Origin: Palleronia caenipelagi
GTDB lineage: Bacteria; Pseudomonadota; Alphaproteobacteria; Rhodobacterales; Rhodobacteraceae
Length of the DNA: 64,000 nucleotides
NCBI RefSeq assembly: GCF_007004065.1
Contig: NZ_VFSV01000009.1
Coordinates: forward strand, 1-64,000
Direction: 5' to 3'
The stretch's first letter is position 1, and each line of letters starts with the position of its first letter. The notes under the pieces are model-generated. The model was not told where the DNA came from. It made no database searches and worked only from the letters and a program-made list of their open reading frames with translations. A program made the position numbers and the translations under genes. Of the stretch, positions 34,964-43,185 are shown one piece after another.

Positions 34964-35761
34964 ATGAAAGATACAGTTCTGGAGACGCACGCCATGACGC
35001 AAAACCGGGCGAAAATCCGCACCGAAGGCGTGAACGTCCATTACGGCGCGACCCACGCGATCAAGGATGTCACCCTGGATATTCCGGACAAGACCGTCAC
35101 GGCCTTTATCGGTCCGTCGGGTTGCGGAAAATCCACTTTTCTGCGCTGTATCAACCGGATGAACGATACAATTGATGTATGTCGCGTGACCGGGATCATC
35201 ACCATTGACGGTGAGGATATCTACGACCGCCGCATCGACCCTGTGCAACTGCGCCGCAAGGTCGGCATGGTGTTCCAGAAGCCGAACCCGTTCCCGAAAT
35301 CGATCTACGACAACGTTGCTTATGGGCCGAAAATCCACGGCCTCGCCCGCAACCGGGCCGAGCTGGACGAGATCGTCGAAAAGGCGTTGCGACGCGGCGC
35401 CATCTGGGACGAGGTGAAGGATCGCCTGTCAGAGCCCGGCACAGGTCTCTCGGGCGGCCAGCAGCAGCGTCTCTGTATCGCCCGCGCCATCGCGACGGAG
35501 CCCGAAATCCTGTTGATGGATGAACCTTGCTCTGCTCTCGATCCCATCGCGACCTCTCAGGTCGAGGAGCTGATCTACGAGTTGAAAAACAACTACTCTG
35601 TGGTGATCGTGACTCACTCGATGCAGCAGGCCGCGCGGGTCAGCCAAAAAACTGCGTTTTTCCATCTGGGGACTATGGTGGAATATGGGGAAACCGACGA
35701 GATTTTCACCAACCCCCGGGACGAACGGACCGAGAATTACATCACCGGCCGGATCGGCTGA
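34964..35761 (+). CDS. pstB: Phosphate ABC transporter ATP-binding protein PstB
   Basis: The 265-residue ATPase carries Walker [13 protein letters not shown] near residue 50, the family-typical INRMNDTI and [20 protein letters not shown], the ABC signature [16 protein letters not shown] and Walker [13 protein letters not shown]. The start at 34964 has AAAGG 8 nt upstream; a second ATG at 34994 begins the conserved part. It supplies energy for PstC/PstA. Confidence 0.96.
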   Translation: MKDTVLETHAMTQNRAKIRTEGVNVHYGATHAIKDVTLDIPDKTVTAFIGPSGCGKSTFLRCINRMNDTIDVCRVTGIITIDGEDIYDRRIDPVQLRRKVGMVFQKPNPFPKSIYDNVAYGPKIHGLARNRAELDEIVEKALRRGAIWDEVKDRLSEPGTGLSGGQQQRLCIARAIATEPEILLMDEPCSALDPIATSQVEELIYELKNNYSVVIVTHSMQQAARVSQKTAFFHLGTMVEYGETDEIFTNPRDERTENYITGRIG

Positions 35762-35775
35762 GGAGGGCAGGGACC

Positions 35776-36489
35776 ATGAACGGCGAACACATTCACTCGG
35801 CCTTTGACCGCGATCTGGAACAGCTTCAGGCGGATCTGGTGCGCATGGCTGGCCTTGTGGAGCAGGCTTTGCGCGATGCCACCAATGCTCTCGTTACGCA
35901 TGATACTGAACTGGCCGCAAAAGTGCGTCGTGAGGACAAGCGGATTGACGCGCTTGAGGACGCCATCAACGAAGAGGCCGCGCGGCTCATTGCCCTGCGC
36001 GCACCGTTGGCCGGTGACATGAGGCTGGTCTTGTCGGTGATCAAAATTTCCGGCCATCTGGAGCGCATGGGCGACTACGCCAAAAACATGGCGAAACGCA
36101 CGGATCTGATCGCAGATCATCCGATGGTCGAGACCGCTCCGGCCGTGCTCAAGCGTATGGCCAATCAGGTCATCGCCATGATGCATCAGGTGGTTGAGGC
36201 TCACATCTCCCAGGACAGCGCCTTGGCGCATGAGGTGCGCGACAGTGACGCCGAAGTGGACCAGATGTATAACTCTATTTTCCGGGTATTGCTGACCTAC
36301 ATGATGGAAGATCCCCGTCAGATTGCTCCGTGTATGCACCTGCATTTCATTGCGAAAAATCTAGAACGGATCGGCGACCACACGACCTCGATCGCGGACC
36401 AGGTGATTTACGCAGTGGACGGATTACGACCCGACGAGGACCGGCCCAAAGCGGATCTGACCTCGGTCAAGGACCTGACAGGCAGCTGA
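35776..36489 (+). CDS. phoU: Phosphate transport system regulator PhoU
   Basis: The 237-residue protein has two repeated three-helix units. Each ends in an E/D-rich metal site: ISGHLERMGDYAKNMAKR in the first and AKNLERIGDHTTSIADQ in the second. PhoU holds PhoR in the inactive state when phosphate is plentiful and limits Pst uptake. The start at 35776 is the first in frame after pstB; AGGAGGGCAGGGA precedes it. phoB follows 4 nt after the stop. Confidence 0.95.
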   Translation: MNGEHIHSAFDRDLEQLQADLVRMAGLVEQALRDATNALVTHDTELAAKVRREDKRIDALEDAINEEAARLIALRAPLAGDMRLVLSVIKISGHLERMGDYAKNMAKRTDLIADHPMVETAPAVLKRMANQVIAMMHQVVEAHISQDSALAHEVRDSDAEVDQMYNSIFRVLLTYMMEDPRQIAPCMHLHFIAKNLERIGDHTTSIADQVIYAVDGLRPDEDRPKADLTSVKDLTGS

Positions 36490-36493
36490 GACC

Positions 36494-37177
36494 ATGGCGA
36501 TGCAGCCCCATATTCTCGTGGTTGAGGACGAAGCCGCACAGCGCGAAATCCTGACCTATAATCTTGAGGCCGAAGGCTACCGTGTCTCTGCCGCGGCGAC
36601 AGGCGACGAAGCGCTGGCGCTGTTTGACGAGGATCCTCCGGATTTGATCGTGCTGGACTGGATGTTGCCCGAAGTGTCCGGGATCGAGATCTGCCGCCGT
36701 CTGCGCCGCCGTGATCCGATTGGTGTTCCGATCATAATGGTCTCCGCGCGGTCCGAAGAAACAGACCGGGTGCGAGGGCTAGACACCGGCGCGGATGACT
36801 ACGTGACAAAGCCGTATTCGCCGTCGGAACTGATGGCCCGCGTCAGAAGCAATCTGCGTCGGGCACATCCGGGCAAGGCCGGAGCGTCTCTGGAGGTCGA
36901 AGATATCGTCCTCGACCCGGAAATGCACCGCGTCCACCGGTCTGGCCAAGAGATCCATCTCGGCCCGCTCGAATTCAAGCTATTGATGACGTTGATGGAA
37001 AAGCCAGGTCGGGCGTGGTCCCGCGACCAGCTGCTCGACCAGGTCTGGGGGCGCGACATCTATGTAGACACGCGCTCCGTGGATGTTCTCGTCGGACGGC
37101 TGAGGAAATCCTTGAGTGCCGCGGGCGGGGACGATCCCATCCGTACGATCCGCGGCACAGGCTACGCTCTCGGCTGA
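36494..37177 (+). CDS. phoB: Phosphate regulon response regulator PhoB
   Basis: A 227-residue OmpR-class regulator: receiver domain with acidic pair VVEDE, phosphorylation site Asp55 in LIVLDWMLPE and Lys in DDYVTKPYSP; C-terminal winged helix with GPLEFKLLMTLMEKPGRAWSRDQLLDQVWG and RTIRGTGYALG. It should bind the tandem Pho box upstream of pstS. The ATG lies 4 nt after phoU; a second ATG two codons later is possible. It ends directly against the convergent nitroreductase stop. Confidence 0.95.
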   Translation: MAMQPHILVVEDEAAQREILTYNLEAEGYRVSAAATGDEALALFDEDPPDLIVLDWMLPEVSGIEICRRLRRRDPIGVPIIMVSARSEETDRVRGLDTGADDYVTKPYSPSELMARVRSNLRRAHPGKAGASLEVEDIVLDPEMHRVHRSGQEIHLGPLEFKLLMTLMEKPGRAWSRDQLLDQVWGRDIYVDTRSVDVLVGRLRKSLSAAGGDDPIRTIRGTGYALG

Positions 37178-37816
37178 TCAGATCTCGGTGACCAGACGCT
37201 CACGAGATTTCCGAACCTTCGGCATGGGCAAAAGCCAGTCTTCTTCGGCATGACGGTAGCCGAGCGGCAGCAGAACCACTGAGCGCAGGCCTTTCTCCCG
37301 CAGGCCAAGGATTTCGTCGACCTTGTCCGGATCAAAGCCCTCCATCGGGGTCGAGTCGACTTCCTGTTCCGCCGCCGCAACCATGCCGACCCCGAGCGCG
37401 ATATAAGCCTGGCGGGCCGCGTGCTCGAAATTGGTCCGCGCATCTAGCGGCAGATACATCTCCTTCAGGTTCTCGTAGTAATCCTTGAGGCCCGGCACGT
37501 CTCCACGAAGCTCGATATTCAGGTTCAGGACCTCATCGATCCGCTCTGCGGTGTAGTCGTCCCATGCTGCGAACACGATCAAATGCGAGCCATCAGTAAT
37601 CGGCGACTGATCCCGCGCGACCTTGCGGATCTTTGCACGCAGGTCAGCGTCGCGGATCACAAAGATCTCAAACGGCTGCGTTCCGCTGGAGGTCGGCGCC
37701 ATACGGATTGCTTCGACAATCGCGTTGACCTTATCCTCTGGAACGGTCTGTTCCGGTGTCATTTTTTTGGTGGCATACCGCCAGCTCAGATGCTCATTCA
37801 AAGATTTGATATTCAT
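37178..37816 (-). CDS. FMN-dependent nitroreductase family oxidoreductase
   Basis: The 212-residue protein has the nitroreductase fold marks: RYATKKMTPEQTVPEDKV near residue 13 (FMN phosphate contact), RMAPTSSGTQPFEIFVI, and late GLREKGLRSVVLLPLGYRHAEEDW. E. coli NfsB/DrgA-like proteins reduce nitro compounds, quinones or flavins with NAD(P)H; the natural substrate here is unknown. A gene-poor AT-rich region lies upstream of its start. It shares no spacer with phoB (convergent). Confidence 0.88.
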   Translation of the reverse strand: MNIKSLNEHLSWRYATKKMTPEQTVPEDKVNAIVEAIRMAPTSSGTQPFEIFVIRDADLRAKIRKVARDQSPITDGSHLIVFAAWDDYTAERIDEVLNLNIELRGDVPGLKDYYENLKEMYLPLDARTNFEHAARQAYIALGVGMVAAAEQEVDSTPMEGFDPDKVDEILGLREKGLRSVVLLPLGYRHAEEDWLLPMPKVRKSRERLVTEI

Positions 37817-38389
37817 AGCAATCGTCCTTCAACGTGTTTGGCTTTGAGCAGACATAGGATTTCGAAAGCCGCAGACCACATCAACTCGCTATTGGTGTGG
37901 CGCTATTAATTAATTTACATAATATTGATTATTGGCTTAAAATATGGCCACTGCACTTCACATACGATCCGTCATTCATCGAGATCCGCCCTGTTCGCCT
38001 GTTCTCTCGAACCTATGGCATTCACAGGCACACACTTCTATTTCGATTTGAATTTGACGAAGCTGCCACACTATTTCTTCCGGATTTTCCCGTTTTCCAG
38101 CCATCGCCGACCCTGAAGTCGTCCAACAACGGGTCGAAATGGCCACTTCAGCCCGTCACCTTCAACAGGCTCGCCACCATCCCGGACGTCTGGCGCAACG
38201 TTTACTTGAAGAGGACTTTGATCGACCCGGCGCTCGACCGGAGTTGGCCGGGACTGCCGTGCAGAAAGGCCTGTTGAGTTATCATTCTCGTAATGCGGGC
38301 GGTGATCTGCCGAAGCGATATATGATGACGAAACCACGACAACCCAGCGAACCGGATCCCACAACAAGGAAATTGATGTCTTGAGCCAG
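37817..38389. other. Gene-poor, AT-rich tract downstream of tRNA-Leu(CAA)
   Basis: These 573 bases contain no recognisable gene. The part from about 37905 to 38110 is much richer in A and T than the surroundings (for example TATTAATTAATTTACATAAT). Open frames exist at 37897-38277 (126 codons) and 38139-38384 (81 codons, MATSARHLQQARHHPGRLAQ start) but neither has a good ribosome binding site or family resemblance. The promoter of the nitroreductase should lie near 37820-37900. No copy of the tRNA 3' end was found here. Confidence 0.55.
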
Positions 38390-38473
38390 TGGTACCCGCG
38401 GTCGGACTCGAACCGACAAGCCTTGCGGCGGGGGATTTTGAATCCCCTGCGTCTACCATTCCGCCACGCGGGC
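38390..38473 (-). tRNA. tRNA-Leu(CAA)
   Basis: On the reverse strand GCCCGCG (from 38473) pairs with CGCGGGT (one G-U pair at the end), followed by discriminator A and encoded CCA ending at 38390. The anticodon arm GGGGA-TTCAAAA-TCCCC gives anticodon CAA (38438-38440). The variable arm and T-arm GTCGGTTCGAGTCCGAC are typical of leucine tRNA. Length 84 nt. Confidence 0.96.
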
Positions 38474-38550
38474 CCGCTGGTTCAGCGGGGTGGTCACCAC
38501 TGCTGCGTCCGTTTAGCGTGGAACCGCGTCAGGATGAAAGAGGAAATCGC

Positions 38551-38946
38551 ATGTTAAGGGCGGCCGCGGCAGTCGTGTTACGGGAGGGGCGTGCGTTGCT
38601 TGTTCAGCGCGGCAAAATGCCGAACAAGGACCTCTGGGCTTATCCCGGAGGCAGTTGCGAGCCCGGTGAGACAGCCGAGGATTGCGCCGTTCGGGAGCTT
38701 GCCGAGGAAACGGGTCTCATTGCCTCTGCTGTAAGCACTCTGACGACGCTCACGATACCTCACCGAGCGTCTGGTTATCGATTGCAGATGGTTTTATGCG
38801 ACGCGCCAGACGGCATTCCTGGCGCCGCGAGCGATGCCGCCGACGTGGCTTGGGTGTCGCGGCCTGAGATGGCGGAGGGCCGATACCCGCTCTGCCCCGC
38901 TGTCCTGGATGTGATGGATCTGGCGCTGGCCCGTCAGCCCAGATAG
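38551..38946 (+). CDS. Nudix hydrolase
   Basis: The 131-residue protein has a perfect Nudix box: GSCEPGETAEDCAVRELAEE followed by TGL (pattern Gx5Ex7REUxEExGU) at about residues 34-56. The family removes nucleoside diphosphate-linked groups; resemblance to MutT/ADP-ribose pyrophosphatase small members does not fix the substrate. GAGGAA precedes the ATG at 38551. Its end overlaps the convergent membrane gene by 13 bp. Confidence 0.88.
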   Translation: MLRAAAAVVLREGRALLVQRGKMPNKDLWAYPGGSCEPGETAEDCAVRELAEETGLIASAVSTLTTLTIPHRASGYRLQMVLCDAPDGIPGAASDAADVAWVSRPEMAEGRYPLCPAVLDVMDLALARQPR

Positions 38947-39458
38947 CCCCGCGCGATATTCTGGTACATGCCCCAGAGCACGGTCACAAAAATCGACAGG
39001 ATGCCCACGATCTGAACCGTTACCCGGTGCACCCGCAGCCGCCGCAACAACGCCTCGCCACTGCGGTCGTCAGACAGAATCCGGCGACAGGTCACGACGG
39101 TCTGCGCAAAGATCAGCGCGAACGGAAACGCGAGCAGGAACACCGCTTGCGCCAGCTCGAACCCATAGCCGAAGCCGATCAGGAACAAGGACACCAGCAC
39201 GAAGGCAGCAAGCCCGGTCATCCACACGGCCCCGACCTTGACCAGATCGGTCACGCGATACGCCCTGAATTCGGCCAGCGCCTCGACATCTGACAAGGCC
39301 GCGCCTCCTTCGTTGCGGGCGCGATAGATCATGTCATAGGGAACGCCGAGCATGCCGTGGGCGTGAACCGACCACAGCCAGATCACCACCAGCCAGTACC
39401 ACAAGCTGGAAAAAGATCTTGGGTCGATCAGTTCAAAGATCGTCACGAATGACCTCAT
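38934..39458 (-). CDS. Four-helix membrane protein (annotated in relatives as a SufBCD-associated component)
   Basis: A 174-residue protein with four hydrophobic helices. The start MRSFVTIFELIDPRSFSSLW and the HGMLGVPYDMIYRARN loop match, from memory, a Rhodobacterales membrane protein that databases label 'component of SufBCD complex'; the experimental basis of that label is unknown to me, so a link with iron-sulfur assembly should be taken with caution. An ATG 12 codons earlier (39494) is also in frame. Confidence 0.65.
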   Translation of the reverse strand: MRSFVTIFELIDPRSFSSLWYWLVVIWLWSVHAHGMLGVPYDMIYRARNEGGAALSDVEALAEFRAYRVTDLVKVGAVWMTGLAAFVLVSLFLIGFGYGFELAQAVFLLAFPFALIFAQTVVTCRRILSDDRSGEALLRRLRVHRVTVQIVGILSIFVTVLWGMYQNIARGYLG

Positions 39459-39574
39459 TTGGCGGTTTCGGCACAGGCCTGTCAGGGTTCGCATACACTT
39501 GAGGCGCGGGCAGTTCCATGCAACCCATCGAGGTGCCGCCTTTTTGTTGCCGCGTCGTTGCGAAAGGATCACCG

Positions 39575-40573
39575 ATGAGCTCTCTTCACGCCCCCTACCC
39601 GGCCACACGGTTCCGTCGCCTGCGTCAAAGCGCGCCGCTCCGCCGTCTGGTCAGCGAGGCCCGCCTGTCTCCGGACGACCTGATCTGGCCGGTCTTCGTG
39701 CAGGAGGGAAAGGACGAGGCCACGGATATCCCTTCGATGCCGGGCGTGCAGCGGCTCACCATCGACCGGGTGGTCACGGCGGCGCGGGATGCGGCGGCGC
39801 TCGGGATTCCGGTGATCTGTCTGTTTCCCTACACGGATCCGTCTCTGAAAACGGAGGCTTGCGAAGAAGCCTGGAACCCCGACAACCTGTCGAACCGCGC
39901 CACCCGTGCCATCAAGGACGCCGTTCCGGACATCGCGGTGATGACCGATGTGGCGCTCGATCCCTATAATGCGAATGGCCATGATGGCATCGTGCGGGAC
40001 GGTGAGGTGATCAACGACGAGAGTGTGGAGGCGCTGGTGCGCATGGCTCTGGCACAGGCTGCGGCTGGCGCCGATATCCTCGGACCCTCGGACATGATGG
40101 ACGGGCGGATCGGCGCAATGCGCCGCGCGCTGGAGGCCGAAGGGCATCAACGCACGACGATTCTCTCCTACGCGGCAAAATTCGCCAGCGGCTTTTACGG
40201 TCCGTTCCGCGATGCGGTGGGCGCATCGGGCGCGCTAAAAGGGGATAAAAAAACCTATCAGATGGACCCTGCCAACAGCGACGAGGCCATGCGTCTGGTG
40301 CGCCGGGATCTGTCCGAAGGTGCCGATATGGTGATGGTAAAGCCGGGCATGCCCTATCTCGACATCTGCCGCCGGGTGAAAGACGAGCTGGGGGCGCCGA
40401 CCTTCGCCTATCAGGTCTCCGGCGAATACGCGATGCTGAGCGCGGCCGCGCAGAATGGCTGGCTGGCCCGGGAGACCGTGATGATGGAGAGCCTTTTGTG
40501 CTTCCGGCGTGCGGGATGTGACGGAGTCCTCACCTATTTCGCCCCCGAAGCAGCCCGGATACTGAACAGCTGA
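39575..40573 (+). CDS. hemB: Delta-aminolevulinic acid dehydratase (porphobilinogen synthase)
   Basis: HemB joins two 5-aminolevulinate molecules to porphobilinogen on the way to haem. The 332 residues have the Schiff-base lysines in ILSYAAKFAS and MVMVKPGMPYLDICRR. The metal region reads MTDVALDPYNANGHDG, with aspartate/alanine in place of the cysteine cluster of zinc enzymes, so this is the magnesium/potassium type known from Rhodobacter and Pseudomonas. AAGGAT precedes the ATG at 39575. Confidence 0.96.
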   Translation: MSSLHAPYPATRFRRLRQSAPLRRLVSEARLSPDDLIWPVFVQEGKDEATDIPSMPGVQRLTIDRVVTAARDAAALGIPVICLFPYTDPSLKTEACEEAWNPDNLSNRATRAIKDAVPDIAVMTDVALDPYNANGHDGIVRDGEVINDESVEALVRMALAQAAAGADILGPSDMMDGRIGAMRRALEAEGHQRTTILSYAAKFASGFYGPFRDAVGASGALKGDKKTYQMDPANSDEAMRLVRRDLSEGADMVMVKPGMPYLDICRRVKDELGAPTFAYQVSGEYAMLSAAAQNGWLARETVMMESLLCFRRAGCDGVLTYFAPEAARILNS

Positions 40574-40684
40574 GACGGCGTTCACGGGGTGGGGATGACT
40601 TTGTCGCTGTATCCCTGTAAGGTGACGCGCGAGCGATCGGATACAAGGTCGCCGCAGAGGCACGGCAAGGCAAACGAGGCATCC

Positions 40685-41248
40685 ATGAGCATCCTTACCA
40701 GACGCGCGGCCCTGATGGGCGCGCTGGCCACAGGCGCAGGTGCGCTGTCGGCCTGTAATAACGGCGTCGCATCCACCGGCGCTCAGCGCATCGACGCGCG
40801 TGTGGCGGCGACGCTGAGTTATCTCTACTCAACCTATCCTGGCACGCAACAGCTCCGCGACACTTCCGCGGGTGTGCTGGTCATGCCGCTGGTGACCAAG
40901 GCCGCGCTTGGCGCGGGCGGCGCCTACGGGCGCGGCGCGCTGTTGGTGGATGGGGTCGCCGTAGACTACTATTCCGCGACACAAGCCAGCGTCGGCTTTC
41001 AGATCGGCGCTCAGCAATATGCCCATGCGCTTTACTTCATGACCCGCGAAGCGCTCTACAACTTCCGCACCTCCCCAGGTTGGGAAGCGGGCGGCGATAT
41101 CGAATATGCGTTCTCCGATCAGGGCAAGAACCTGTCAGCTTCCACCACCACCCAGCTCTCGCCCGTGGTCGGTGTGGTCTTCGGGCAGGCTGGCCTGCTG
41201 GCCGGCGCGTCCATCGAGGGAACGAAATATTCACGGATCATCCCCTGA
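40685..41248 (+). CDS. SYLF/Ysc84-domain lipoprotein
   Basis: The 187-residue protein begins MSILTRRAALMGALATGAGA and carries a lipobox LSAC, so it should be anchored in the outer or inner membrane through Cys24. The remainder is a SYLF (Ysc84-like) lipid-binding domain: SAGVLVMPLVTKAALGAGGAYGRG, VGFQIGAQQYAHALYFMTREAL and the Gly/Ala-rich GVVFGQAGLLAGASIEGTKYS. Function in bacteria is unclear. The double arginine near the start could also indicate a Tat-type signal. Confidence 0.82.
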   Translation: MSILTRRAALMGALATGAGALSACNNGVASTGAQRIDARVAATLSYLYSTYPGTQQLRDTSAGVLVMPLVTKAALGAGGAYGRGALLVDGVAVDYYSATQASVGFQIGAQQYAHALYFMTREALYNFRTSPGWEAGGDIEYAFSDQGKNLSASTTTQLSPVVGVVFGQAGLLAGASIEGTKYSRIIP

Positions 41249-41325
41249 TCGTTCGGGCCTCTCTTGAGGCCGGGAAATCCTTGCCCTAAACCAGCCCGGA
41301 AACAGGCGAGGAAGGACCGCATCAG

Positions 41326-43185
41326 ATGGCCAAAGGCACCAACACCATCGGCAAGACGCTCGTCTGGGTGATTGTCCTTCTGCTGATCGTCGGTCTGGCC
41401 GGATTTGGCGCGACAAATTTCGGCGGGTCGAACCAGACTGTGGCCAGCGTCGGCAAGACCGAGATCGACGTGAACCGCTATGCCCGTGCTCTGCAACAGG
41501 AGCTGCGCGCTTTGGAGGCCCAGACCGGGCAGCCCATGACCATGGTGCAAGCGCGGGAATTCGGGCTCGATCAGATCGTTTTGCAGCGCCTCCTCGCAGG
41601 GGCTGCGCTGGAGGATGAGGCGGCGTCTCTGGGTCTGTCGGTCGGCGACGAAGAAGTCGCCCGCTCGATCCGCACGATGCCCGCGTTTCAGGGGCTGGAC
41701 GGCCAGTTCGATCGTGATGCCTATGAATTCTCGCTCGATCAGGTCCGCATGAGCGCGTCCGAATTTGAGCATCAAATTCGTGGCGAGACCTCGCGGGCTA
41801 TCCTTCAGGGGGCGCTCATCTCCGCGATCAAGCCGCCGTCGATCTTCGTAGACACGCTGTACAGCTACGCTCGCGAAACCAGGGATCTGACCGTGATCCG
41901 CTTCGGGGCGGATGACCTGACAGAGGCCCTGCCCGACCCAACGGACGCGCAGCTGACCGCCTATTACGACACCAATCCCGAAGCCTTCACCCTGCCCCGG
42001 CGCAAGGTCATCACCTATGGCTGGCTGACACCCGAGGCGATGGCAGAGACCATCGAGATCGACGAAGCGGCTGTTCAGGCGCTCTACGAGCAGCGCTCCG
42101 ACGAATACAACCAGCCCGCCCGGCGCTTTGTGGACCGCCTTGTCTTTGCCTCGACAGAGGAAGCTCAAACGGCTCTGGACCGGGTCAATTCCGAAGAGAT
42201 CAGCTTTGACGATCTGGTGCTGGAACGCGGTCTGACGGCCACCGATGCCGAACTCGGCATGGTCACCCGCGAAGATCTGGGTCAGGCCGCTGAGCCGGTC
42301 TTTGGTCTCGAAGACACCGGCGTGACGGGCCCGGTCGAGACCGATCTGGGACCCGCGCTGTTTCGGGTGAACGCGATCATGAACGCGCAGGAAACGCCGT
42401 TCGAGGAGGTCGCCGATGAGTTGCGGACCGAGGCCGCTCTGGCCGCCGCACGTCGCGCGGTGGAGGCGGAGATTGAGCCCACCGAGGACCTGCTCGCCGG
42501 TGGGGCGACGATTGAGGACATCGCTGCTGATACCGCGTTTGAGCTGGGCTCCCTGACCTGGAGCGCTGAGGGCGATCCCAGCGATGCCGAACCGATTACG
42601 GCCTACGACGTTTTCCGAGAAGTCGCGCTGGCCGCTGGTCCCGGTGATTTTGTCGAACTGAACGAGCTGTCCGATGGCGGGCTCATCTTGATCCGCGTCG
42701 ACGAAGTGCTGGAACCGGAACTGCAACCGCAGGATGCGGTCGCTGAGGATGTGCGCGCCGGTTGGATCGCTGACGCTGAGGCCGAGGCCGTTCTGGACCT
42801 CGCAGAAGCCGCCGCCGAGTCGCTGAAATCTGGAACTGAGACGACTGATCTGGGTGGAACGGTCACACGCCCCGACGCGGTGCTGCGTGACGGTTTCCTG
42901 CCCGACCTGCCCCGCGAGACCGTCGTCAGGGCCTTCGATATGGAGGAGGGCGCGATCGAGGTCTTGGGTGACGAGACCGGCGCCATCGTGCTCCGCCTTG
43001 ACGCGATTTCGGTCCCCGGTGGCGGCACCGATGAGGCGCAAGCTGTTCAGGAAGGCGTGCGCACCGCCGCGGGCCAAGGCATCGCGCAGGACATCACCTC
43101 GGCCTTTGTGTCCGCTCTGGAGCAGGACAAAGGCTTGTCGATCAACTCCCAGGCTGTGAACGCCGTTCTGGCGCAGTTCAACTGA
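41326..43185 (+). CDS. PpiD-like periplasmic folding factor (SurA N-terminal domain)
   Basis: The 619-residue protein has a cytoplasmic start, one transmembrane helix (residues 10-31, TLVWVIVLLLIVGLAGFGAT) and a large periplasmic part. The SurA/PpiD N-terminal chaperone domain begins VASVGKTEIDVNRYARALQ and contains LQRLLAGAALEDEAASLGL. A parvulin-like domain is expected around residues 250-350 (RRFVDRLVFASTEEAQTAL), but the usual catalytic signature is weak, so it may act as chaperone more than isomerase. Its stop overlaps the trpE start as TGATG, a pairing also seen in related bacteria. Confidence 0.87.
   Translation: MAKGTNTIGKTLVWVIVLLLIVGLAGFGATNFGGSNQTVASVGKTEIDVNRYARALQQELRALEAQTGQPMTMVQAREFGLDQIVLQRLLAGAALEDEAASLGLSVGDEEVARSIRTMPAFQGLDGQFDRDAYEFSLDQVRMSASEFEHQIRGETSRAILQGALISAIKPPSIFVDTLYSYARETRDLTVIRFGADDLTEALPDPTDAQLTAYYDTNPEAFTLPRRKVITYGWLTPEAMAETIEIDEAAVQALYEQRSDEYNQPARRFVDRLVFASTEEAQTALDRVNSEEISFDDLVLERGLTATDAELGMVTREDLGQAAEPVFGLEDTGVTGPVETDLGPALFRVNAIMNAQETPFEEVADELRTEAALAAARRAVEAEIEPTEDLLAGGATIEDIAADTAFELGSLTWSAEGDPSDAEPITAYDVFREVALAAGPGDFVELNELSDGGLILIRVDEVLEPELQPQDAVAEDVRAGWIADAEAEAVLDLAEAAAESLKSGTETTDLGGTVTRPDAVLRDGFLPDLPRETVVRAFDMEEGAIEVLGDETGAIVLRLDAISVPGGGTDEAQAVQEGVRTAAGQGIAQDITSAFVSALEQDKGLSINSQAVNAVLAQFN

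Noticed and set aside
37897-38277. A 126-codon frame in the AT-rich tract
   Set aside because: No ribosome binding site, odd composition and no recognisable domain; it overlaps a second frame (38139-38384) that is no more convincing.
41119-43077. A 650-codon open frame antisense to the PpiD-like gene, and similar long antisense frames over mfd, trpE and gyrA
   Set aside because: High GC content and codon bias leave the opposite strand open over real genes. These frames have no ribosome binding sites and no family features, while the genes on the other strand are clear.
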